Part shown: positions 1 through 8,972 of the stretch, piece by piece
Numbering within the stretch: position 1 is the stretch's first letter
Layout of the letters: the number at the start of each line of letters is the position of its first letter
Notes under the pieces: model-generated
The model's input: the letters and a program-made list of their open reading frames with translations, nothing else
Databases searched by the model: none
Told to the model about the DNA's origin: nothing
Source of the DNA: Lachnospiraceae bacterium
GTDB lineage: Bacteria; Bacillota; Clostridia; Lachnospirales; Lachnospiraceae
Direction: 5' to 3'
DNA: 64,000 nucleotides
Assembly: GCA_017612555.1 (NCBI GenBank)
Contig: JAGAFR010000034.1
Coordinates: 62,001 to 126,000 of the forward strand
Made by a program: the position numbers and the translations under genes

Positions 1-1457
1 TTTCTTACAGTAACAATACAAAAAGACAATTATCCGTTCTCGTGCTGGAGTCCTTTGTGGATCGGCCATATTCTTTTTTTGTGGAAAATGGCAGTGGAGC
101 AATACTCAGAGGCGTAAATAATGATGTTATGGGAGTTTATCATGTACTCTCAAACTTGTTTAAGATTGCAGCGGAAGGTTTTGTTGTTGTAGCTGTTGCG
201 ATATATCTTTGTTTGGTTGATCCGATGCTTGCGGTAGGAATTGTCGTTGTGAGTCTTGCGTGTATGCTGGCAATTATCTTTGGTATCAAGAGGATACTTA
301 CAAAATTGTCTCACCTATACAGGGCAGCGGCGGCAGAACTGAATAAACAGATCGTTCAGATAAGCGGCGGTATTAAGGATATAACTGTATTCAATAAGAA
401 ACGTTTTTTTATAGATAATTATGATAGGGCATATGAGAGTGCCAATATCGCTGATACAAAGAGTACTTTTTTTGGACTGCTGCCGGAGAGGATTATTGAA
501 GCCAGTTGTGTATCCGGAATAATTCTGATAGTTTTGATAAGAATACATACTGGAGTGGATGCGGCAGAGTTTGTTCCCAAAATGGCTGTATTTGCTATGG
601 GTGCATTCAGACTTCTTCCATCTATCTCTAGGCTGACGGGGTACGTCTCTATGCTGATTTATTCGAGACCCATGCTGGAAGCAACGTATGAGAACTATAT
701 TTCGGCAAGAGATTATATAAGTGACGAGCAGGAGATTGCTAATACAGATTTAGACAAAGATGGGCGGCTGTTTGAGTCGGAACTCTGTATTCGGGGTATA
801 GAATGGAAATACCCCAAGGGGGATTCCAAAATTCTAGATAACTTGAGTATTGTTATAAAAAAAGGGGAAGCAGTTGGGATTATTGGTGAATCGGGTACAG
901 GTAAATCGACACTTGCCGATATTCTGCTTAGGCTATACAAGCCTCAGGCGGGCGGGATATATATGGATGGTATAGATATTTCAACAATACCGAATACATG
1001 GTCAAGAGTTGTATCATATGTTCCTCAAAATGTTTTTCTAATGGATGATACTATCAGAGGAAATGTAATGTTTGGAACGGAAGAAGCAGATGATGAGAGA
1101 GTATGGGAAACTCTAAAAAGAGCTTCTTTGGATGAATTTGTCAAAGGACTTCCGGAAGGCCTCGACACTATTGTTGGAGAACGTGGAGTAAAGTTCTCGG
1201 GCGGGCAAAGACAGAGAATCGCCATTGCAAGAGCATTATTTATTAATCCTCAGATTCTCATACTTGATGAAGCAACATCTGCCTTGGACAATGAAACAGA
1301 AGAGGCGGTAATGGAAGCAATCGATTCTCTGGTTGGCTCGGTTACGCTGATAATAATCGCGCATAGAGTTACAACACTTAGAAATTGTGATAAGATTTAT
1401 GAGATCACGAATGGAAGAGCTGTTGAAAGAGATAAAAAAGAAGTCATAAAAGAGTGA
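1..1457 (+). CDS. ABC exporter, fused permease and ATPase (5' end cut by window)
   Basis: The reading frame is open to the left edge, so the first part of the membrane domain lies outside the window; the GTG at 42 is not a credible start. The visible part has four or so hydrophobic helices, then a full nucleotide-binding domain: Walker A (GESGTGKSTL, near 885), signature (FSGGQRQRIA, near 1195), Walker B with catalytic Glu (ILILDEATSALD, near 1255) and the H-loop (IAHR, near 1360). The arrangement is that of half-size type IV exporters such as MsbA or the lipid-linked oligosaccharide flippase PglK. It precedes three diacetamido-sugar genes, so a flippase for a lipid-linked glycan is a reasonable guess. 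A peptide or drug exporter cannot be excluded. Confidence 0.85.
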   Translation, partial: SYSNNTKRQLSVLVLESFVDRPYSFFVENGSGAILRGVNNDVMGVYHVLSNLFKIAAEGFVVVAVAIYLCLVDPMLAVGIVVVSLACMLAIIFGIKRILTKLSHLYRAAAAELNKQIVQISGGIKDITVFNKKRFFIDNYDRAYESANIADTKSTFFGLLPERIIEASCVSGIILIVLIRIHTGVDAAEFVPKMAVFAMGAFRLLPSISRLTGYVSMLIYSRPMLEATYENYISARDYISDEQEIANTDLDKDGRLFESELCIRGIEWKYPKGDSKILDNLSIVIKKGEAVGIIGESGTGKSTLADILLRLYKPQAGGIYMDGIDISTIPNTWSRVVSYVPQNVFLMDDTIRGNVMFGTEEADDERVWETLKRASLDEFVKGLPEGLDTIVGERGVKFSGGQRQRIAIARALFINPQILILDEATSALDNETEEAVMEAIDSLVGSVTLIIIAHRVTTLRNCDKIYEITNGRAVERDKKEVIKE

Positions 1458-1483
1458 ATTAATGGTGTTGTGGAGATAAACTC

Positions 1484-2560
1484 ATGAAATATGCATTGAT
1501 AGGATGTGGCAGAATATCTGCGAATCACGTTGTGGCGGCGAAGAATAATGGATTGGATATCGTAGGGATCTGCGATATAGTCCACGATAATATGATCGAT
1601 AAGGTTAAGAAATTTGGTCTTACAGATGAGACAAGGCTGTATGAAGATTATCGAGCCATGATTGACGAGTTACGACCGGAACTTGTGGCAGTTGCAACAG
1701 AAAGCGGAAAACATGCAGAAATAGCACTTTATTGTATTAATGCAGGGTGCAATGTGATAATCGAGAAACCGATCGCATTATCTATTTCAGATGCTGACAG
1801 GATAATTGAGGCGGCGGAAAAGAATGAGGTCAAAGTCTGCGCGTGTCATCAAAACAGGTTTAATAAATCTATCGCTAAGATTCATGAAGCTGTTGAAATG
1901 GGTAGGTTTGGCAGAATGTTGTATGGTACGGCCAATATAAGATGGGCCAGAGATCATGAGTATTATGACCGAGCAGCATGGCGAGGGACATGGGAGCAGG
2001 ATGGTGGAGCGTTAATGAATCAATGTATTCATGACATAGATCTCCTCAGATGGCTCATGGGAGATGAAGTAACTGAAGTGGTCGGAATGACCGACAGACT
2101 GAAACATGACTATATTGAGGCGGAAGACCTTGGAATTGCGCTTGTCAGATTTGCAAGCGGTGCTTATGGTATTATCGAGGGTACAACCGATATTTATCCT
2201 AAAAATCTCGAAGAAACACTGTATCTGTTTGGTGAAAAGGGAACAGTTAAGGCCGGCGGTGAAGCTGTCAATATAATAGAAGAATGGAGATTCTCGGATT
2301 ACCTTGACGAGCCTGAGACCGTCAAAAAAGAATGCAGTGAGATACCGCCCAATGTTTATGGATTTGGCCACTCAAAGTTATATAAAGATGTTATTGACGC
2401 AATCGTTACGGACAGGGATCCGCTTGTAGATGCAAAGGCCGGTAAGAGGGCGATGGAGCTGGTTTTAGCAATATACCAGTCAGCAGCAACAGGCAAGGCA
2501 GTGAAATTTCCTGTTAGGGATTGTGCAACACTGGATTTTAAAGGGAGATTTACGGATTGA
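1484..2560 (+). CDS. Gfo/Idh/MocA NAD-dependent sugar dehydrogenase, WbpB/WlbA-like
   Basis: 358 residues. The N-terminal Rossmann fold begins with ALIGCGRISANHV and carries the family EKP motif (IIEKPIALS, residues about 91-99); the C-terminal half is the alpha/beta substrate domain with the motif HDIDLLRWLMG. In WbpB/WlbA the enzyme oxidises carbon 3 of UDP-N-acetylglucosaminuronate to give the 3-keto sugar. That role is supported by context: the next two genes are the acetyltransferase and the aminotransferase of the same three-step pathway, joined by start/stop overlaps. ATG at 1484 follows a GGAG ribosome site. The exact sugar substrate is inferred from the trio, not from this protein alone. 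Confidence 0.85.
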   Translation: MKYALIGCGRISANHVVAAKNNGLDIVGICDIVHDNMIDKVKKFGLTDETRLYEDYRAMIDELRPELVAVATESGKHAEIALYCINAGCNVIIEKPIALSISDADRIIEAAEKNEVKVCACHQNRFNKSIAKIHEAVEMGRFGRMLYGTANIRWARDHEYYDRAAWRGTWEQDGGALMNQCIHDIDLLRWLMGDEVTEVVGMTDRLKHDYIEAEDLGIALVRFASGAYGIIEGTTDIYPKNLEETLYLFGEKGTVKAGGEAVNIIEEWRFSDYLDEPETVKKECSEIPPNVYGFGHSKLYKDVIDAIVTDRDPLVDAKAGKRAMELVLAIYQSAATGKAVKFPVRDCATLDFKGRFTD

Positions 2561-3120
2561 GCGACTATTATGCGCATGAGACAAGTATTATAGATCCTAA
2601 GGCAATGATCGGGGACGGTACTCAGATATGGCAGTTCTGCAACATAATGCATGATTCTGTTATAGGTAAGAACTGCAGGGTAGGACAGGGAGTATTTATA
2701 GAGAATGGCGTGAAGGTTGGAAATGGGGTTAAGATAAAGAACAATGTTTCGCTTTATAATGGTGTGATATGTGAGGATGACGTCTTTCTCGGACCTAACT
2801 GTGTGTTTACGAACGTCCTGAATCCAAGAAGTTTTATCGAAAAAAAGGATGAGTTTAAAATTACACTTATAAAAAAAGGAGCCACTATAGGGGCAAATGC
2901 CACAATACTATGCGGGAATACTATTGGGCGATATGCCCTTGTGGGTGCAGGTGCTGTTGTGACTGTTAATGTTCCGGATCACGCATTGGTTATAGGTAAT
3001 CCCGGAAGGGTCAAGGGGTATGTTTGCAGATGCGGTGAAACATTGGACGATCATATGAAGTGCAGCAGATGTAGTAAACAATACCTGGTTAAGGATGGAA
3101 TTGTAACAGAGGAAAAGTGA
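2557..3120 (+). CDS. Left-handed beta-helix N-acetyltransferase, WbpD/WlbB-like
   Basis: 187 residues of hexapeptide repeats (for example IGKNCRVGQGVFIENGV and IGANATILCGNTIG), the fold of acetyl-CoA-dependent sugar N-acetyltransferases. The C-terminus carries a small Cys cluster (CRCGETLDDHMKCSRC), probably a zinc ribbon, as seen in many WbpD-like proteins. The reading frame starts at a TTG that overlaps the previous stop (TTGA), so translation is probably coupled. The expected reaction is acetylation of the 3-amino group of UDP-2-acetamido-3-amino-glucuronate, the last step of this branch. Confidence 0.85.
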   Translation: MSDYYAHETSIIDPKAMIGDGTQIWQFCNIMHDSVIGKNCRVGQGVFIENGVKVGNGVKIKNNVSLYNGVICEDDVFLGPNCVFTNVLNPRSFIEKKDEFKITLIKKGATIGANATILCGNTIGRYALVGAGAVVTVNVPDHALVIGNPGRVKGYVCRCGETLDDHMKCSRCSKQYLVKDGIVTEEK

Positions 3121-4232
3121 TGGAATATATTAATCTTAATGCTCAATACAAACGATTGAAGCCACAGATCGATGCCAATATTCAAAGAGTTCTTGACAAC
3201 TCTTCTTTTATTTTAGGAGATTTTGTCGGAGAATTTGAAGAAAAACTCGCAAAATATGTTGGGGTAAAGCATGTGATATCGTGCTCGGATGGAACATCAG
3301 CGCTTCAACTGATATATATGGCATATAATATTGGGCGGGGAGATGCAGTATTCTGTCCGGCCATGACATTTATAGCATCTATCGAACCGGCGTGCATGCT
3401 TGGAGCCACACCTGTATTTTGCGATATAGATGAACATTATAATATATGTGTCGAAAGTCTGGAGCGTCAGATTAAACGAGTATTATCTGAGGGCAAGTAT
3501 ACTCCCAAAGCGATCGTGTCTGTTGATTTTCTTGGTAGTCCCGCAAACTATGACAGACTTGAGAAAATCGCGGGTAAATACGGACTACTTTTGATAGAGG
3601 ATGCGGCTCAGTCTATGGGTGCGAGCTATCATGGAAAAAAATGCGGTTCTTTTGGAGATATAGCTGCTACTTCATTCTTTCCTTCAAAACCATTAGGATG
3701 TTATGGCGATGGAGGTGCGGTATTTACAAATGATGATGACATGTATCGGTTACTGCTGTCACTAAGGGTACATGGTAAGGGAAAAACTAAGTATGACAAC
3801 ATTCATATAGGTCTCAATTCAAGACTTGATTCTATTCAGGCGGCAGTTCTTATACCTAAGCTTGCGGTTTTGGAAGAAGAGATAGAGAAAAGACAGATGA
3901 TCGCAAAAAAATATGATGAGGCATTTGGAGAGAGATTTATTGTTCCGCGGATAGAGGAAGATTCGGTATGTTCATATGCACAGTACGTACTGTGCTGCAG
4001 AGACGAGGATGAAAGGGGGGAACTTCAGCAAAGACTAAAATCGGCGGATATTCCAACATTAAGGTATTATCCCAATCCGTTGCATTTATTACCTGTATTT
4101 GAGGGAATAAATACATACGGTGAGAATCTGGAGAGAGCAGAAAGATACGCAAAATGCTCATTTGGTATACCCTTCTCCCCATATTTGGAAAAAGATGAGA
4201 TTGAACGTGTCATTGGAACCATTATTCTATGA
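3120..4232 (+). CDS. PLP-dependent sugar aminotransferase (DegT/DnrJ/EryC1), WbpE/WlbC-like
   Basis: About 370 residues. Fold type I aminotransferase with the PLP phosphate-binding region (SCSDGTSALQL), the Asp of IEDAAQSMGA that contacts the pyridine nitrogen, and the Schiff-base lysine in SFFPSKPLG (about residue 187). It would transfer an amino group from glutamate to the 3-keto sugar made by the dehydrogenase upstream. The ATG at 3120 overlaps the preceding stop as TGATG; a GTG one codon earlier (3117) is an alternative. The order dehydrogenase, acetyltransferase, aminotransferase supports the assignment to UDP-diacetamido-uronate synthesis. Confidence 0.88.
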   Translation: MEYINLNAQYKRLKPQIDANIQRVLDNSSFILGDFVGEFEEKLAKYVGVKHVISCSDGTSALQLIYMAYNIGRGDAVFCPAMTFIASIEPACMLGATPVFCDIDEHYNICVESLERQIKRVLSEGKYTPKAIVSVDFLGSPANYDRLEKIAGKYGLLLIEDAAQSMGASYHGKKCGSFGDIAATSFFPSKPLGCYGDGGAVFTNDDDMYRLLLSLRVHGKGKTKYDNIHIGLNSRLDSIQAAVLIPKLAVLEEEIEKRQMIAKKYDEAFGERFIVPRIEEDSVCSYAQYVLCCRDEDERGELQQRLKSADIPTLRYYPNPLHLLPVFEGINTYGENLERAERYAKCSFGIPFSPYLEKDEIERVIGTIIL

Positions 4233-4393
4233 AAGAAAAGAATTATATTAAAAGATTTGTAGGGGGATTAAGAATCCTTAGAGAAATGACATACTTTGAT
4301 TATAAAGTTGATGTTGAGTTTGATTATGTTACGCAAATTGAACGAACCGGGAGGGACAAGTTCCCTATGTTGGTTCAGCATATAAGTCTCTAG
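4229..4393 (+). CDS. Small 54-residue frame, possible remnant of a truncated gene
   Basis: The ATG overlaps the stop of the aminotransferase as ATGA, the same coupling used between the other genes of this operon. The frame encodes a basic peptide beginning MKEKNYIKRFVGG and ends at TAG 4391. No family is recognised. Its coupling suggests it once was, or still is, translated with the operon; its short length and abrupt end just before an unrelated-looking glycosyltransferase suggest the 5' stump of a longer gene lost by recombination. It may equally be a chance frame. Confidence 0.35.
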   Translation: MKEKNYIKRFVGGLRILREMTYFDYKVDVEFDYVTQIERTGRDKFPMLVQHISL

Positions 4394-4404
4394 TTTATAA
4401 AAGT

Positions 4405-5160
4405 ATGGAAAACACTGTTTTAGGTGTAAATTTGAAAATATCTGTAGTTACGGTCTGTTACAACGAAAAGAATACGATCAGAGAAACCGTTGAGTCTGTT
4501 CTCGCACAGAAATATGATGATTATGAATACATTATCATGGATGGCGCGTCGACAGACGGAACTTTGGATATCATAAAAGAATATGCGGATAATCCAAAAA
4601 TGAAGTATATGTCGGAGCCGGATACAGGTCTGTTTAATGCGATGAACAAATCCCTTACACTTGTTTCCGGACAGTACGTTATCTTCATGAACAGCGGTGA
4701 TCTTTTCCTTGATGAAAATGTATTGGCTGATGTGGCACCTTATCTTCGGGAAGATATAGTTTACGGCGATGTATTGAGGCGCACAAAAGAAGGCAGCTAT
4801 ATCCAAAAATACAAAGGAACGCATTGGGAAAGGATCAGAATGATGCTATGCGGTCTTGCGTTCTGCCATCAAACACAGTTCACCAAAACTGAAGTGATGA
4901 AACGTTACGGCTTCAGAGAGGATCATAAGATAACCGCTGATTTTGATTTTGTTGTTCGAGCTCTGTCCGATAAGCGTTCTTTTAAACATGTTGACCGCGT
5001 TATATGCTCTTTTGATCATGATGGCGGTATCAGTGCCGATAAGAGTAATTATCTTCAAATGGTCAGGGAGGACGATTCGAGTATCAGGGAGTGCTTTCCG
5101 CTGCTATACTATGTTACGATCATACCCAAGAGGCTTTTCAGACTTTGGTTTAGAAGATAA
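4405..5160 (+). CDS. Family 2 glycosyltransferase
   Basis: 251 residues with a GT-A fold: nucleotide-binding start ISVVTVCYNEKNTIRETVES, the first Asp motif DGASTDGT, and an acceptor-side block FMNSGDLF that stands where the DXD-like motif is expected. It resembles WcaA-type transferases from polysaccharide loci. Donor and acceptor cannot be told. No convincing ribosome binding site precedes ATG 4405; TTG at 4432, directly before the conserved ISVVTV strand, is an alternative start. It sits three bases upstream of a GT8 gene on the same strand. Confidence 0.85.
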   Translation: MENTVLGVNLKISVVTVCYNEKNTIRETVESVLAQKYDDYEYIIMDGASTDGTLDIIKEYADNPKMKYMSEPDTGLFNAMNKSLTLVSGQYVIFMNSGDLFLDENVLADVAPYLREDIVYGDVLRRTKEGSYIQKYKGTHWERIRMMLCGLAFCHQTQFTKTEVMKRYGFREDHKITADFDFVVRALSDKRSFKHVDRVICSFDHDGGISADKSNYLQMVREDDSSIRECFPLLYYVTIIPKRLFRLWFRR

Positions 5161-5163
5161 CAA

Positions 5164-6180
5164 ATGGATGAGATAAACGTTATATACCAGTTTAATGAAA
5201 AATACGTACCTTATGCCGGTGTATCCATCACGTCATTGCTCATAAACAATGAGGATGCATCGGCTATTAATATTTATGTGCTCGGAGAGGGACTTTCAGA
5301 CGCATCGAAGGATATTCTGTCAAAGTCTGTTTCGAAATATGGAAGAAACATTGCTTTCCCGGATACGAAGAATCTTTTGGAGCGATTTCGGGAAATGGGA
5401 ATGATCCCATACAGAGGCGCTTATTCCGTGTATCTGAGGATGTTCTTTTCGGAATTCATGGGCAGTGATGTAAAAAGAGTGTTATATCTTGATGCAGACA
5501 CGATCGTTGGCGGGGATCTGCTTCCGCTCATGAATTATGATCTTGAAGGTAAGAGTATCGGAATGGTGCTTGAATCCATCACGGATGATTATAAGATCAT
5601 GATCGGAATGGGCAGGGATTCAGAGTACTACAATTCAGGCGTAATACTTTTTGATGCTGATAAATGGCGCGAGAACGATTATTGCGGGAAGATTGTAAAC
5701 CATATCAGGAACGTGCGGAGCAGTTACATAGGGGATCAGGACTTTTTGAACATCGTATGCGCCGGGGATATCTGTCGGCTTCCCGTTATATATAACTATC
5801 AGCCGTTGCATGAAAGATACACGCCGGGCCAGTATTTCTCCTGTTTCGGACAGCCTCCGTACTACAGTAGAGCGGAGATAGAAAAGGCAGCCGGTAATGC
5901 CGTAGTATATCATTGCTACAGGTGGCTGGGTGATTTTCCGTGGAACAAAGGAAACCTTCATCCGTTTGATGATATTTTTGATAAATATCTGGAAGACTCA
6001 CTTTGGAAGGGTTATGTTAAGACTCAGTCAGACGTCGGATTTGCGGTAAGAATGGAAAAAGTGCTGTATCGTATCCTGCCGAGGATTCTGTTTATCCGGA
6101 TATTCAGAAAGGCTCATGAACTGTTTCTCCGAAAGGCCGAAAAAGATGCAAGGAACAGGAAATCAAACAAGAACTCATAA
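5164..6180 (+). CDS. Family 8 glycosyltransferase (LgtC-like)
   Basis: 338 residues. Typical GT8 features: the N-terminal strand INVIYQFNEKYVPYAGVSI, the metal-binding DXD motif in RVLYLDADTIVGG (about residues 108-111), the downstream YYNSGVILFDADKW block and a late H-x-x-x-x-K-like segment (WNKGNLHPFDD). GT8 enzymes of this size are retaining galactosyl- or glucosyltransferases acting on surface glycans. The C-terminal 50 residues are basic and hydrophobic, compatible with membrane association. It follows the GT2 gene by 3 bases and is probably the last gene of this glycan operon. Confidence 0.88.
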   Translation: MDEINVIYQFNEKYVPYAGVSITSLLINNEDASAINIYVLGEGLSDASKDILSKSVSKYGRNIAFPDTKNLLERFREMGMIPYRGAYSVYLRMFFSEFMGSDVKRVLYLDADTIVGGDLLPLMNYDLEGKSIGMVLESITDDYKIMIGMGRDSEYYNSGVILFDADKWRENDYCGKIVNHIRNVRSSYIGDQDFLNIVCAGDICRLPVIYNYQPLHERYTPGQYFSCFGQPPYYSRAEIEKAAGNAVVYHCYRWLGDFPWNKGNLHPFDDIFDKYLEDSLWKGYVKTQSDVGFAVRMEKVLYRILPRILFIRIFRKAHELFLRKAEKDARNRKSNKNS

Positions 6181-6252
6181 TAACAACCAAACCCGCAAAT
6201 ATTGCGGGAGAAACAACTTGAAATACCGCAAAATATGTGGTTTAATATAGGC

Positions 6253-6819
6253 ATGGGTAAGGAATATGTTATACAAAAGCATATAACCGGAGCCGATATC
6301 AAACGGCTGCGCAAACTTCTAAAAATGACGCAGAAAGAGTTTGCTGCATTTACAGGGAGTGCGGTGAGAACGGTTGAAAACTGGGAGTCAAAAGGGGATA
6401 AGATCACAGGACCCGTTGTGACGCTTGCTGAAATACTTCTTCGTAAGCCCGAATTGGCGCAAAAACTTGAACTTCCGGCAAATGATTTTAAGCTTCGCCT
6501 GTGGTATATGTATGAAAATATCGTTTGCACTGTAATAGATGTGGATGAGACGAGCAGGAGGGTGAGGGCGTTAAATTATGTCGATAATCCCATGTACAGA
6601 GCCTTTGGTGTAAACACGGAGCCGGATTACGGGGATTATGAGGAGTTTCTTGAGTCAAGGTGTTTTCCGCGGGATCGTGATAAGCTTAAATTAGAGCTGA
6701 AGCGGCTCGATATCCCTTTCTATGATCCTGTCATGATAATAGAGAAAACACAGGGGAGAATGGCGGAAGATGATTTCTGGATAAGGATCGAGAGGCAGGG
6801 GAATGATCGAACTCTTTGA
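6253..6819 (+). CDS. XRE-like helix-turn-helix regulator with extra C-terminal domain, partner of the HipA-like kinase
   Basis: About 189 residues from ATG 6253; in-frame TTG 6202 and ATG 6235 are weaker alternatives. Residues about 12-60 form a lambda-repressor-type helix-turn-helix (LRKLLKMTQKEFAAFTGS followed by TVENWESKG). The remaining 110 residues are a distinct alpha/beta domain with a conserved-looking block (LESRCFPRDRDKLKLELK) and a C-terminal EKTQGRMAEDDFWIRIER. The stop overlaps the kinase start by 17 bases, so the two are translated together. By analogy with HipB it should bind its own promoter and restrain the kinase, but the extra domain is not in HipB and its role is unknown. 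Confidence 0.7.
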   Translation: MGKEYVIQKHITGADIKRLRKLLKMTQKEFAAFTGSAVRTVENWESKGDKITGPVVTLAEILLRKPELAQKLELPANDFKLRLWYMYENIVCTVIDVDETSRRVRALNYVDNPMYRAFGVNTEPDYGDYEEFLESRCFPRDRDKLKLELKRLDIPFYDPVMIIEKTQGRMAEDDFWIRIERQGNDRTL

Positions 6820-7612
6820 TGAGAATATAAGAACAAATGACAGACGCTCATCCAAGGGCAACCAGATGAAATTCGAGAGGGACGGCATCTGGTACAAAGC
6901 TGATTATCTGGGATATGAGGGACTTGCCGAGTATACTGTTTCAAAGCTGCTTGCTTTTTCTGCTCTTGAAGAGGACGAATTTGTTGACTATGAGATCGAG
7001 CAGATAGAATATAACGGACAGGTGTTCAGGGGATGCAGGAGTCGTGATTTTACCGAAGGGTGGCAGTTGATAACGCTGGAGCGTCTGTTCAAACAGATGT
7101 ATGGCCACGGACTGAACAGCGTGATATATTCGGTTGAAGACCATACAGAACGTCTGAAGGTGCTGACGCAGCAGGTTGAAAGAGCTACGGGCATCAGGGA
7201 TTTTGGCGGATATATGAGCAAGATACTCGCGGTCGACGCTCTGTTTCTCAATGAAGACAGGCATACACATAATCTGGCGGTGATGATGAATGATAAAGGT
7301 GATTTCAAACCTGCACCAATATTTGATAATGCGGCATGTCTCCTGTCTGATATCACGCTTGAGTATCCAATGGACGGAGAGTTGTATTTTCTTATAGATA
7401 AGGTTAAGCCCAAAACGTTTTGCAATGATTTTACGGAACAGCTTGACATCGCTGAGCAGTTGTACGGACGCAGGATATGCTTTAACTTCGTATATGACGA
7501 TGTGAAGGCTGTAGTGGACAGAGCAGATATTTATGACAATATGCAAAGGAAACGGGTCATCAACACCGTTATGGAAATGCGCCGAAGGTATTCGTATATG
7601 TTTGGGGATTAG
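6803..7612 (+). CDS. HipA-like serine/threonine protein kinase
   Basis: 269 residues, about the size of minimal HipA-type kinases such as CtkA or HipT and much shorter than HipA (440). A glycine/serine-containing nucleotide loop (SSKGNQMKFE) precedes YKADYLGYEGLAE, with probable ATP-binding Lys and Glu. The catalytic block LNEDRHTHNLAV (about residues 151-162) has the Asp and Asn of the HipA loop, followed by PAPIFDNAACLL with the metal-binding Asp. The N-subdomain 1 of HipA is absent. It overlaps the helix-turn-helix gene, giving a toxin-antitoxin-like pair. Substrate and toxicity are unknown. Confidence 0.75.
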   Translation: MIELFDENIRTNDRRSSKGNQMKFERDGIWYKADYLGYEGLAEYTVSKLLAFSALEEDEFVDYEIEQIEYNGQVFRGCRSRDFTEGWQLITLERLFKQMYGHGLNSVIYSVEDHTERLKVLTQQVERATGIRDFGGYMSKILAVDALFLNEDRHTHNLAVMMNDKGDFKPAPIFDNAACLLSDITLEYPMDGELYFLIDKVKPKTFCNDFTEQLDIAEQLYGRRICFNFVYDDVKAVVDRADIYDNMQRKRVINTVMEMRRRYSYMFGD

Positions 7613-7637
7613 AGATCTTGATACGGAATGGACTACG

Positions 7638-7666
7638 TTGAGAAAAGCGACGGATTTTGGTAAAAT
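7638..7666 (+). promoter_or_regulatory. Sigma-A-type promoter for rubrerythrin
   Basis: TTGAGA at 7638-7643, 17-base spacer, TAAAAT at 7661-7666, about 54 bases upstream of the rubrerythrin start, which has its own strong site AGGAGG near 7707. No clear PerR-type operator was identified. Confidence 0.65.
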
Positions 7667-7719
7667 GAACATCAGACTTCATTGTGTTCAATTATGTTGA
7701 TTTATAGGAGGATAGTACT

Positions 7720-8280
7720 ATGTCAGACAAATGGAGATGCAGGGCACAGGATCTGAAAGGAACCAAGACAGAGAAGAACCTTATGGAGGCGTTTGCCGGC
7801 GAGAGTCAGGCGCGTAATAAATATACATATTTTGCTTCAAAAGCAAAGAAAGAAGGGTATGTTCAGATATCAAATATCTTTGCCGAGACAGCAGAGAATG
7901 AGAAGGAACATGCCAAGATATGGTACAAGATACTTGAGGGTATAGGAAGTACCGTTGACTGCCTAAAGGCGGCTGCCGACGGTGAAGCACATGAGTGGAA
8001 AGAGATGTATCCTTCATTTGCAAAGACTGCAAGGGAAGAGGGATTTGATGAGATAGCGGAACTCTTTGAAGGAGTTGCTGCTATAGAGAAGGAACACGAG
8101 GAGAGATACCGTAAGCTCCTTAAGAATATTGAGGATAAGCTGGTATTCTCCAAGGACGGAGACGCTGTGTGGCAGTGCGCTAACTGCGGACATATCGTAG
8201 TCGGGAAAGAGGCTCCCGAAGTGTGTCCGGTATGTAATCATCCCCGGGCATATTTCCAGGTTAAAGCAGAGAATTATTAA
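7720..8280 (+). CDS. rbr: Rubrerythrin
   Basis: 186 residues. The N-terminal ferritin-like four-helix domain carries the diiron ligands ([26 protein letters not shown], and later [14 protein letters not shown]), and a C-terminal rubredoxin domain has two Cys pairs (CANCGH and CPVCNH). Rubrerythrin reduces hydrogen peroxide to water in anaerobes using electrons from rubredoxin. The length is standard. It is followed 43 bases later by a flavoprotein-rubredoxin gene that could be its electron donor. Start ATG follows a GGAGG site. Confidence 0.96.
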   Translation: MSDKWRCRAQDLKGTKTEKNLMEAFAGESQARNKYTYFASKAKKEGYVQISNIFAETAENEKEHAKIWYKILEGIGSTVDCLKAAADGEAHEWKEMYPSFAKTAREEGFDEIAELFEGVAAIEKEHEERYRKLLKNIEDKLVFSKDGDAVWQCANCGHIVVGKEAPEVCPVCNHPRAYFQVKAENY

Positions 8281-8323
8281 TCGCAATACGCTAAGAGGTG
8301 TTCAAAGAAAGAGAGGGTTACGC

Positions 8324-8932
8324 ATGGATCCAAAGGTAATGCAGAAGCTCAGTTATGGTCTGTTTGTTCTTACGGCTAAGGACGGTGACAAGGATAACGG
8401 ATGTATCATCAATACGGCAATACAGGTAACAAGCGAGCCGAACAGGATCACTATTGCGGTTAATAAAGGCAACTTCACTCATGATATGGTAAAAAAGACA
8501 GGAGTCTTCAACGTGTCGATACTCAGCGAAGCTGCCAAGTTTGATACGTTTAAGCATTTCGGTTTTCAGAGCGGAAGAGATGTCGATAAGGCAGTCGGCA
8601 TCACATATAAAAGATCCGCTAATGATGTGATATACCTTGATTCCGCTGAGGTTAATGCCTATATCTCCGCCAAGGTAATACAGAGCATAGATCTCGGTAC
8701 ACATACACTGTTCATCGCAGATGTTACCGATGGAGAGGTTCTGAATCCGGAGGCATCGGCTACGTACGCATACTATTTCGCACACATTAAGCCTGCCCCT
8801 GCAGCAAAGCAGGAATCCAAGAAAGGCTGGATATGTACGATATGCGGATATATATACGAGGGTGAAGAGTTGCCGGCAGACTTTATCTGCCCGGTATGTA
8901 AACACCCTGCGTCAGACTTCAAAAAGTTATGA
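8324..8932 (+). CDS. High-molecular-weight rubredoxin (flavin reductase-like domain plus rubredoxin)
   Basis: 202 residues. Residues 1 to about 160 are an FMN-binding flavin-reductase-like split barrel (begins MQKLSYGLFVLTAK, with the ITIAVNKGNFTHDM block). Residues about 165-202 are a rubredoxin iron site (CTICGYIYEGEEL and CPVCKHPASDF). This is the architecture of Hrb of acetogens, which passes electrons from NAD(P)H-linked donors to oxygen- or peroxide-reducing partners. Its position directly after rubrerythrin supports a shared oxidative-stress role in the cytoplasm. Confidence 0.92.
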   Translation: MDPKVMQKLSYGLFVLTAKDGDKDNGCIINTAIQVTSEPNRITIAVNKGNFTHDMVKKTGVFNVSILSEAAKFDTFKHFGFQSGRDVDKAVGITYKRSANDVIYLDSAEVNAYISAKVIQSIDLGTHTLFIADVTDGEVLNPEASATYAYYFAHIKPAPAAKQESKKGWICTICGYIYEGEELPADFICPVCKHPASDFKKL

Positions 8933-8972
8933 TATTCGATAAATCAAAATATATAAGAGAGTAGGATTAAAC

